Part shown: piece after piece, positions 16,530-23,900 of the stretch
Position numbering within the stretch: the first letter of the stretch is position 1
Layout of the letters: every line of letters begins with the position of its first letter
NCBI GenBank assembly: GCA_009778655.1
Contig: WRFZ01000168.1
Span: 1 to 34,657 of the forward strand
Source: Candidatus Azobacteroides sp.
GTDB lineage: Bacteria; Bacteroidota; Bacteroidia; Bacteroidales; Azobacteroidaceae
Direction: 5' to 3'
Length of the DNA: 34,657 nt
Notes under the pieces: model-generated
The model's database searches: none
Told to the model about the DNA's origin: nothing
The model's input: the letters and a program-made list of their open reading frames with translations, nothing else
Translations under genes and position numbers: made by a program

Positions 16530-17222
16530 ATGAAAGTTCTAATAAATTCAATACTATTAAGTTTGGGTGTTTCATTATTTGTTTCTTGCCAAGTTCAACA
16601 AAATGCAATAGGAAAATATTCAATAGTTCAACGAGGAAAATATCCTAAAATTATCCCTACAACATTTTATGTTACATTAAATAATGATAGCACCTTTAAT
16701 TATCTTTATCAGCCAAGTTGGTATAAAAAAGAAGTTTCTTTTGGCAATTGGAAAATGGATAAAGACAACAAGCGAGTTATAATAAACAGTTTTATTCAAG
16801 ATATTCATAATATTCCTGTTGTCGTAACGGAAACAAAAAATAACAATTATTCATTCCCTTTATTCGTTTTTGATAATCCGTTGAAATCGGATACTTCTGT
16901 AAAATGGGCGTTGAATGTGAATAATACAGACTATCCGCTGAATACCGACAGTTTAGAATTGGACAAAGGAATTGTTGTTGAACATTTTTATTTAACAGGA
17001 TGTATTGCACTTGAAGACAGTACCTACAGAGCTCCTTTCCCTTTGCAGGATACTATACAAAGCGAAAAGTATAATGTAAAGAATACAAGCAACAATCTGT
17101 ATCATATTTCTTTCCCTGCATTTGTTGATTATGACATATTCCAATACAAACCATTGCAGGATAGTTTGAAGTTAAATGGGAATACATTATTTTTTGAGGG
17201 AATAAGATTGAAGAGACGATAA
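16530..17222 (+). CDS. Orphan immunity-like lipoprotein
   Basis: A 230-residue lipoprotein: signal MKVLINSILLSLGVSLFVSC with Cys-20 as acylation site. The mature protein starts with a beta-type segment (IGKYSIVQRGK, FYVTLNNDSTFNYLYQ, GNWKMDKDNKRVIIN), a pattern seen in several small Bacteroidota lipoproteins. The later half (KWALNVNNTDYPL..., IVVEHFYLTGC) is also beta-rich and not recognised. It follows the toxin-tail remnant by 1 nt and is closed by a strong terminator. It may be an immunity gene kept after its toxin was lost, or it may have another envelope function. No frame damage is visible, so it is likely expressed. Confidence 0.65.
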   Translation: MKVLINSILLSLGVSLFVSCQVQQNAIGKYSIVQRGKYPKIIPTTFYVTLNNDSTFNYLYQPSWYKKEVSFGNWKMDKDNKRVIINSFIQDIHNIPVVVTETKNNNYSFPLFVFDNPLKSDTSVKWALNVNNTDYPLNTDSLELDKGIVVEHFYLTGCIALEDSTYRAPFPLQDTIQSEKYNVKNTSNNLYHISFPAFVDYDIFQYKPLQDSLKLNGNTLFFEGIRLKRR

Positions 17223-17232
17223 GAACTGAATA

Positions 17233-17263
17233 ACAGCCCGCCGAAGCGGGCTGTTTCTTTTTA
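17233..17263 (+). terminator. Rho-independent terminator after the lipoprotein gene
   Basis: Perfect 10-bp stem AACAGCCCGC / GCGGGCTGTT with a CGAA tetraloop (17243-17246), followed by TCTTTTT. It starts 10 nt after the stop codon at 17222 and closes the toxin-immunity region. Confidence 0.92.
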
Positions 17264-17280
17264 GTCAAAACAAAAACATT

Positions 17281-17327
17281 GCCGCTACGCGGCAAAAAGA
17301 AAGCCGGGTTTTGCGGCAAAGCCGCAA
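17281..17327. repeat. Pair of small GC-rich hairpins
   Basis: GCCGC-TAC-GCGGC at 17281-17293 and TTGCGGC-AAA-GCCGCAA at 17311-17327. They lie between the terminator and the MITE-like element. They may be part of a REP-like repeat; no gene is present here. Confidence 0.5.
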
Positions 17328-17340
17328 TAAGAAAAAGAAA

Positions 17341-17435
17341 ATCGGTAGTGTCATGAATTGACTGATTCTATTTTTCTAATGTCTGAGAATAAGCATATTA
17401 CAATAATATGCCAGATAGTTTATGACACTACCGAT
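17341..17435. mobile_element. 95-bp MITE-like element with terminal inverted repeats
   Basis: Perfect 14-bp terminal inverted repeats ATCGGTAGTGTCAT (17341-17354) and ATGACACTACCGAT (17422-17435). Similarity continues inward to about 24 bp with a few mismatches. The interior has a further hairpin, GCATATTA-CAA-TAATATGC (17393-17411). It is far too short for a transposase, so it would be a non-autonomous element or a fused pair of IS ends. No clear target duplication is visible. It lies about 105 bp upstream of the regulator's promoter. Confidence 0.65.
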
Positions 17436-17539
17436 AATCGAAAATATTTAGTTATGCAGCAAACACGTGATGTTACGTCAAGCTAATTGTAACACGCAGT
17501 TTTTTAATACATTGATAAACAGTAAAATAAAAAACACAT

Positions 17540-17587
17540 AATGTAACGGAAAATATTTGAAATCCGTCAGATTTCACTTTAACTTTG
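17540..17587 (+). promoter_or_regulatory. Promoter of the LuxR-like regulator with upstream 13-bp box
   Basis: -33 TTTG (17556-17559), 20-nt spacer, -7 TAACTTTG (17580-17587). The box AATGTAACGGAAA (17540-17552) stands 3 nt upstream of the -33, exactly as at the RHS operon promoter (4305-4352). The start codon follows 54 nt downstream. Upstream, 17436-17539 holds ACGT-GATGTT-ACGT (17465-17478), which is also present in altered form at 14215. Confidence 0.8.
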
Positions 17588-17641
17588 GTTGGTACTCGCA
17601 TTTAACGTGAGAAATGATTACTTTTACCCGAATTACTGACC

Positions 17642-18061
17642 ATGGTTAATTCTCTTTCGGATTGTTATCTTCAATTGATTCAATACAATAAAGAACGATT
17701 GATTGAGTTGTTGAATCCAATCGTGGATATTCATTATCTGCATTTCCAACAGACGGACATTCATTCCCAAATACCTCATTTAACCCGGACATTCAATTAT
17801 GTCGAACAAGATACGTTAGAAAAAGAAATTTATGTTCACTTCGCAATTTTTATCCGTAACCTGTCTCAATTATGTCCGTCAATTACGCGAACGGAAACCG
17901 TCATCTGTTGCTTGGCTTTCCGCTTTCCGATGAAAATAATCGGCTTGTGTCTGGGTTATACTTCGACCGATACCGTTCGGCAACATAAATTCCGTATCCG
18001 AAATAAGATGATGGTTGATTCCGACAATTCGTTTCTATTCGATTTTATCTTTAGAAAATAG
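17642..18061 (+). CDS. Short LuxR-like helix-turn-helix regulator
   Basis: A 139-residue cytoplasmic protein. The N-terminal about 85 residues are helical, with a hydrophobic pattern and no recognisable sensor. The C-terminal segment, SITRTETVICCLAFRFPMKI through IGLCLGYTSTDTVRQHKFRI to RNKM, matches the LuxR-type HTH layout: E in helix 1, the turn before the recognition helix, T-V-R-x-H-x-x-x-I-R. This form of C-terminal HTH is common in Bacteroidota regulators with TPR sensors, but here the sensor is missing, so the protein is unusually short. It has its own promoter with the same box as the RHS operon promoter. A deleted copy of its end sits next to the orphan RHS cassette. A role in controlling the RHS operon, and itself, is a reasonable inference. 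It converges with the wbqC-like gene. Confidence 0.72.
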   Translation: MVNSLSDCYLQLIQYNKERLIELLNPIVDIHYLHFQQTDIHSQIPHLTRTFNYVEQDTLEKEIYVHFAIFIRNLSQLCPSITRTETVICCLAFRFPMKIIGLCLGYTSTDTVRQHKFRIRNKMMVDSDNSFLFDFIFRK

Positions 18062-18106
18062 GAGAATGGTTATTTCTTGACTTCGACACGGTGATACGGC
18101 AGGCTG

Positions 18107-18724
18107 TTACTTGGTCAACCAAAACGCCGCTTCCGGCCCCAAGTTGAACAATAAATCAATGATGCTGAGATTCGATTGAAAACCATACTTCGTTTCGAAC
18201 ACTTGATAGTAGGGACGGAAGTCCCGGATAAACGGTAATTTTTTCGGATGTATGACTTCCCGCAAATCCAAAACGTCCGGCGGAGGAGAGAAGACGTATT
18301 CGGTCGAGTAGGATACAGCCGGAGAAATGTCTAACAAAGAACAAATCAATTCCCGTAACGCTTCGTTAAAATCGAATAAAAAACCGGCCGGCTTTTCATA
18401 AAAAGGACGAAAATCAGCTTCATAAAACTCGAAAAAAGGAGTGGAATTGTAAGCCGAAACAATGGCGTTCCAATGCACATGCCGCCAATTTCCATGTTCG
18501 GCAATGCGAATATCTTTCGTTGGACATTTCAACGAATCGGGTTTGACAATCGGAATGCTGAGCGTTTGTCGTCCGCCGGCAGAAGCAATTACGCAACGAT
18601 TGCGATAGGTTTGCTTGACATAATTGCAATGCGCTTCAATAATCGCCCGGGGATGATTGCACATTTGAACGTAATACTCGACGGGAGCAAGATAAGCCGT
18701 TGATAAAAGGACGGTACTTACCAT
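18107..18724 (-). CDS. WbqC-like family protein
   Basis: A 205-residue cytoplasmic protein without a signal peptide. It starts VLLSTAYLAPVEYYVQM, followed by CNYVKQTYRNRCVIASAGGR and LSIPIV, the typical opening of the WbqC-like family, and later has NWRHVHWNAIVSAYNSTPFF and FFEFYEADF. Some family members sit in polysaccharide-synthesis clusters, but their reaction is not established; the Bacteroidota members are usually found directly after the signal peptidase gene, as here. The start is 13 nt after the lepB stop, so it is the last gene of the dapB-lepB-wbqC operon. Length is normal for the family. Confidence 0.85.
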   Translation of the reverse strand: MVSTVLLSTAYLAPVEYYVQMCNHPRAIIEAHCNYVKQTYRNRCVIASAGGRQTLSIPIVKPDSLKCPTKDIRIAEHGNWRHVHWNAIVSAYNSTPFFEFYEADFRPFYEKPAGFLFDFNEALRELICSLLDISPAVSYSTEYVFSPPPDVLDLREVIHPKKLPFIRDFRPYYQVFETKYGFQSNLSIIDLLFNLGPEAAFWLTK

Positions 18725-18737
18725 TTTCGTTCTTGTT

Positions 18738-20141
18738 TTATTCCTTGCTTGCCAATTTGAAAATTCGGTTCCAGCGGATTCCTCCGTCGAATAAATTGCG
18801 ATCTTTATCGGTTGACAACCAAATCAATATCGGTTTTCCAACGATATGGTCTTCCGGAACGAATCCCCATGAACGCGAATCCTGCGAATTATGTCGGTTA
18901 TCGCCCATCATAAAGTAATAATCGTACTTGAAAGTATAATCGGTTGCGGGAGTCCCGTTTATTAATATTTGATTATCCTTTATTTGCAGGGAATTTCCTT
19001 CATAAGCCTCGATACAACGGGAATAAAGCGCCAAATTCACTTCATTCAACTCAATGGTTGCGCCTTTGCGGGGTATCCAAACCGGGCCGTAATTATCGCG
19101 AGTCCAGTCAAACAAATTACTGAACGGATAAATATCGCTTCCGAAAATATCATCGGTTTCGATTCGGACCGAGCGCGCCCAGCCGCTTTTTTCTAATTTT
19201 TGTAAGGCCTCTTTTGTTAAAGGGAGTAAATACACCGGATTAAAAGAACCTTCCGCGTTTCTTTCTATTCCGATCCGTTCCAAGAAGTAATCCGCATTGG
19301 AGATCCCATTTATGTAATTTCTATCGTCCCTGCTTACGTCTAATGTTCTGAATTGTTTATCGGATAAATGATTGCCTTGCGTTTCCACAAAGTAATTAAA
19401 TTGAGCGTTTTTAGGTAAAGGCAGAAGTGTTCCGTTAATATAGGTTTCATTATTAATGATTTGAAGCGAATCACCCGGCAAACCGATGCACCGCTTGACA
19501 TAATTTTCCCTTCGGTCAACCGGCCGATAAACAATGTCTCCAAACTTGCTTTTATTCGACCAAACCTCTTTTCTCCCGTACCTTCTCACCGAATAGTAGT
19601 AATCCTCGTTCGACGGACTTTTTAATGCAACCGTATCTCCTGCCGGATAATTGAATACGACAATCTCGTTGCGTTTCACCTGTCCGAGTCCTTTCAGTCG
19701 CTTATAGCTCCAACGCGGCCATTCAATGTACGATTTGGTATTGATAATCGGGAAAGTGTTCTGAACCAGCGGAAATGACAATGGCGTGTTCGGAACGCGC
19801 GGGCCGTAGCTCAACTTATTTACCATCAGATAATCGCCCACTAAAAGTGATTTTTCCAAAGAAGGAGTGGGTATTTTATACATCTGGAAGATAAACAGAT
19901 TGATAAAATAGACCGCTATCAAAGCAAAAAGAATAGCGTCGGTCCATTCGGCAATCTTCTTCAAGGATTTGTTTTTGGGATTTTTCCAAGCGCCCCAAGG
20001 AATAAATTTAGAAATATAAATATCAAATATAACCGGTATTCCGAGTAAAAGCCAATAGTTTCCATCCCAGATAATAAAGGCGAGATAGAGGGCGGTTACA
20101 ACGGAAAAGAATATCCATTGGTTTTTTGTTACTTTTTTCAT
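18738..20141 (-). CDS. lepB: Signal peptidase I
   Basis: A 467-residue inner-membrane protease that removes signal peptides from exported proteins. Hydrophobic segments at about 10-25, 30-45 and 68-88 anchor it. The catalytic serine should be S94 in IPTPSLEKSLLVGDYLMVNK, and the general-base lysine K216 in NYVKRCIGLPGDS. The downstream box MMGDNRHNSQDSRSWGFVP (GDN at about 413-415) completes the family signature. The protein is longer than proteobacterial LepB because of insertions between these boxes, as is usual for the Bacteroidota form. Usual motif P-S-x-S-M is changed to P-T-P-S-L here. It starts 11 nt after the dapB stop. Very likely essential. Confidence 0.95.
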   Translation of the reverse strand: MKKVTKNQWIFFSVVTALYLAFIIWDGNYWLLLGIPVIFDIYISKFIPWGAWKNPKNKSLKKIAEWTDAILFALIAVYFINLFIFQMYKIPTPSLEKSLLVGDYLMVNKLSYGPRVPNTPLSFPLVQNTFPIINTKSYIEWPRWSYKRLKGLGQVKRNEIVVFNYPAGDTVALKSPSNEDYYYSVRRYGRKEVWSNKSKFGDIVYRPVDRRENYVKRCIGLPGDSLQIINNETYINGTLLPLPKNAQFNYFVETQGNHLSDKQFRTLDVSRDDRNYINGISNADYFLERIGIERNAEGSFNPVYLLPLTKEALQKLEKSGWARSVRIETDDIFGSDIYPFSNLFDWTRDNYGPVWIPRKGATIELNEVNLALYSRCIEAYEGNSLQIKDNQILINGTPATDYTFKYDYYFMMGDNRHNSQDSRSWGFVPEDHIVGKPILIWLSTDKDRNLFDGGIRWNRIFKLASKE

Positions 20142-20152
20142 TCTTGTTTTTG

Positions 20153-20869
20153 TTAAAAATCCAACATATCGTTCATACTCAAAAATCCTTTTTTCCCTTG
20201 CACAAATTCGGCTGCCAAAACGGCTCCTAAAGCAAAGCCTTTCCTGTTCTTAGCATCATGCTGAATACGGATTGTATCGGCATCCGATTCGTAAATAATT
20301 TCATGAATACCCGCAACTTCGCCTTCTCTTTTCGAAAGAATCGGTAAATCTTCATTGGTTCCTCCCGAATCTTCTCTCCATTGTTTTTTTCGGTTGATAT
20401 TCTCCAAGATATGTTCGGCTAAAGTAATTGCCGTTCCGCTCGGCGAATCCAATTTATGGATATGGTGTACTTCTTCTATTCGAACATCATAGGTCGGAAA
20501 ATTATTCATGATTTTAGCCAAGTATTTATTAAGCGCAAAAAAGATATTCACTCCGATACTGTAATTCGACGCATAAAAGAAAGTATGATTTCCTTCGACA
20601 CAAAGGTTTTTTATTTCATCCCAACGCGCCAACCATCCGGTGGTTCCGGCAACTACCGGGATATTTCGTTCGAAACATTTCAAGTAATTAGTGAAAGCGC
20701 TTCGGGGTTGGGAAAATTCAATGGCTACATCTGCCGAAAGAAACTGCGGAGAATCAAAATCATATTGATTATCAACATCAATAACGGAAACAATCGTGTG
20801 TCCCCGATCGTTAGCAATTTCTTCAATCGCATGTCCCATTTTGCCGTAACCGATTAATGCGAGTTTCAT
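20153..20869 (-). CDS. dapB: 4-hydroxy-tetrahydrodipicolinate reductase
   Basis: A 238-residue cytoplasmic enzyme of lysine and diaminopimelate synthesis that reduces hydroxy-tetrahydrodipicolinate to tetrahydrodipicolinate with NAD(P)H. The nucleotide-binding loop is GYGKMG (7-12). AGTTGW (74-79) and the ASNYSIGVN segment line the active site. The signature EVHHIHKLDSPSGTAITLAE (133-152) contains the catalytic His and Lys residues and the substrate-binding S/G/T. The C-terminal part, RIQHDAKNRKGFALGAVLAA, is as expected. Length is slightly under the usual 250-270, normal for the short form in this phylum. First gene of the operon with lepB and wbqC; a well-formed promoter lies 25 nt upstream. 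Confidence 0.96.
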   Translation of the reverse strand: MKLALIGYGKMGHAIEEIANDRGHTIVSVIDVDNQYDFDSPQFLSADVAIEFSQPRSAFTNYLKCFERNIPVVAGTTGWLARWDEIKNLCVEGNHTFFYASNYSIGVNIFFALNKYLAKIMNNFPTYDVRIEEVHHIHKLDSPSGTAITLAEHILENINRKKQWREDSGGTNEDLPILSKREGEVAGIHEIIYESDADTIRIQHDAKNRKGFALGAVLAAEFVQGKKGFLSMNDMLDF

Positions 20870-20893
20870 AATGCAGTTTACCTATTTTGTCTG

Positions 20894-20925
20894 CAAATAT
20901 ACGGATTATTTTGAGTGTTAGCAAA
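20894..20925 (-). promoter_or_regulatory. Promoter of the dapB-lepB-wbqC operon
   Basis: On the minus strand: -33 TTTG (20922-20925), spacer of 20 nt, -7 TATATTTG (20894-20901), a perfect Bacteroidota consensus. It lies just downstream of the end of the large macroglobulin-like gene and gives the dapB operon its own promoter. Confidence 0.78.
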
Positions 20926-20945
20926 AAAAATTCCATCTGTCGTTT

Positions 20946-23900
20946 TTATTCCACCTTCACTCGTCCGCCTGAAGTATGCGACACAAATTCGGGCGCATAC
21001 AAACACTGAATGGTCGCAATTCCGTTTGAATAATCGCCGGCTGCATTCACATACAAAGGATATTCAAAAACGTATGTTCCTTTGGGCAGATTATAAAAAT
21101 AGAAATTCATGGAAGCGTCGCGAATTGTTTGGTAATAAATCGCCTGTTGCGCCCAACGAATTCCCGATAAGGTTTCCGCCGGTTCAAAACAGGAAGCGCG
21201 CATGTCCTTCAACAAAACGTATTCCAAATCCCGATCTGTGCGTACCACCAAACGTACCACCACTTTATCGCCGACTTTCAAAGATTGATTTTCCGCAACG
21301 GGAAGCAGGGATTTTCCGGCAGTCGTCACTTTTTCAATGAAAAGGGATTTTTCTACATTTAATCCGGTTTTTGCCGCTGCGATTTTATCCAAATCTTCAA
21401 AGTATTGTCCGTATATCGCTCCCCATCCCGGGCCGACGCCTTCTTTGGTAATGGTTATTCGATTCATATCCGGTGTGATGGCTTTTGCATCAAAGACCGT
21501 CTTGATATAACCGGTGCCGGCTTCGCCTTTTTCGGTAGCAACGATTTGATTTCCGATGTTAACGGATAATTTTCCTTCGCTTTCCAACCAATTGCTTCCG
21601 GTTTGCAGGAGTATGTTTACCGCGTTTACGGTGGCCGGAGTACTTTCCCATTGCTGCGTTTGTTTTTGTTTCAGCAACCAACGTTTCATTTCATCCATTT
21701 CTTCCGGTTTACTTCCGGTTTCATAAAACGCTTGCATCATAAAAGTATGTACGCAGGTTGCACTTTGGAACAAAAAGGATTGCGCTTGATTGTTTGCCCA
21801 GAACATTCCTTCGTCGGAGGCATGCGAGGCATGTTCCCGAAGCGATTTTATGACGGAAAGCGCCGCCGTTGTATTTCCGTTTCTTTGTAAAATCAATGCG
21901 GTAATGGCCCGATCGTACAATCGGGGCGATTTTACCCGATATTGCTCGGCCAAATCCAAATAGAATCGGAAAGCCTCCTCGGCTTCATTCAACGGAATGT
22001 CTTTATACAGAGAGCGAACCAATAAATATTCCAATTCGTAGGTAGAAATCGTTTCCGGTTTCTTTCCCGATGGATTGTATTTCTTGTAATCGTCATAATG
22101 ACGTTTGAATTGCCCGTCAATAAAACGAACGGCCTGCGCTTGCATTTGTTTGGTTTCGTCCGTATAATTTCCAACATTTAACCGCGACAGTTCTCCCATT
22201 CCGTAAAGCAGCCACTGCGTGATGGAGACGCTCGCCGGCATCCCCTTGAACCAAGTCCATCCGCCTTCTTCCGTTTGAAGCGACCGAAGCTTTTCAACGG
22301 CTTGACTGTTCAAATAATTGTTGCGATTGATGTCGAACAGCAGCGACAAACGTTGTCTTTGTTCCGTTTCGTTTTGCGCTTCCAACACCCAAGGCGTTTC
22401 TTCCAATAGAACGGCTTTTAATTCTTGATTCTTTTCCAATTGAGAGAGCAAGGTTTCTTTGGTTCCGCCTTGTTTCGTCCAAGCGTCAATGATTGATTTA
22501 ATTTTCGGCGTACTGTTGGCAATATGAACGGCAAAAGCATTGGAATAGTAAGCGGCAAACCACGACAAGACATTGTCCGATTCGGGAGTGGTCAAAGCAG
22601 GCAGAGCTTGAACGGCATACCAAATCGGATTACTCGTAAATTCCAACGTTAAGCGGTAATTTTCTCGTGTCGGCGAATTTGTATTTTTCATTCCGTCGAA
22701 GACAAATGTTTTGGTTTGGCCGCCTTGAATATTCAACGGCAAACTTTCCGTAACCAACATCCGATTGGGGAGTATGGGAATCAAATGCTGCTCGCCGTCG
22801 CTAAATTCGGACGAGCGTGCAACTATTTTTAAAGCGGTTAGGTCAATACCCGAAGGCACTTGAAAAGTCCATGAAACGGCGGCGGTTTTTCCCGGTTCCA
22901 AATGAAACGGCTGATTATTTCCCGGAATGGCGATATTCGTTTGCTCGTTTGCCGGATCAAAGCATTCGATTTGTATCGTTCCGTCAATTACTTTTTCCGA
23001 AAGATTCGAAATATTCGAAGCAATCGTTACTCGGTCGCCTTCCCGAAGAAAACGGGGGATGTTCGGGCGAACCATCAGTTGTTTTTGACTGATCGTGTTT
23101 TCGATGATTTGTCCGAATTTCATATCTTGGGTATGCGCCAACCCCATCAATTTCCAAGCGGTATTGCTTTCGGGAACGGTGAAAGAAATCAAGGTTTCTC
23201 CGGCTTCATTGGTTTTCAATTGCGGATAAAAAAATGCCGTTTCGTCGAAATTCCGACGGATTTGAACTTCGGATTGCGGAAGAGGCGTTTCTTCGACTGC
23301 GTTTTCTTCTCCGGAAATATTCGGAGGAGTAAATGCTACCGTTGTTTTCAGCTGAGGCGCCGGAACTTTTTCTGAACTCGGAGAGGCGGAAACAACTTCA
23401 GCAACCGAATAAGCAGCAGCTTCAGCAACACCACTCACTCTTCCCGAACGCATCATCACGGGGCCTCCTCCGGAAAGCGTATTATTGTAGATACTCCATC
23501 CGAACCAATTCAGTTGATCAAACGTAAACTCCGGCATCGTTGAGTAATCGGTCATTTTTCCCTCAAAGGCGGCATACGTCCGGTCAAATTCTTTTCCGGG
23601 GTAATAAGAAGGCGTTGAAAGATAAACATTCGGAACCGGATTAAATATCCAAGCGTGATTTCGGATTTTATCTAAAGAAGCGTCATACATAACCGCCAAT
23701 AATTCGGCCAAAATCGGATTTTTCTCGGCATCTTTGACGGAAATTTTCCACTCTTCTTTTTGTCCCGGAAGCAGTCGGTCACGAAAAACTTCCGGTTTCA
23801 AAGTCAGATTTTTGTCCGGTCGTTTTTTGTAAATTTCAACTTCTTCCGTAAAAACCCGGTTGTCTTTGATAAAGGTAAAACAAACCGTAGCGCCGTCGCC

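Noticed and set aside
21360-22700. A thioester (C-x-E-Q) site in the macroglobulin-like protein.
   Set aside because: At the expected place the sequence reads TPESDNVLSWFAAY, with no Cys or Gln; no other C-x-E-Q occurs in the protein.
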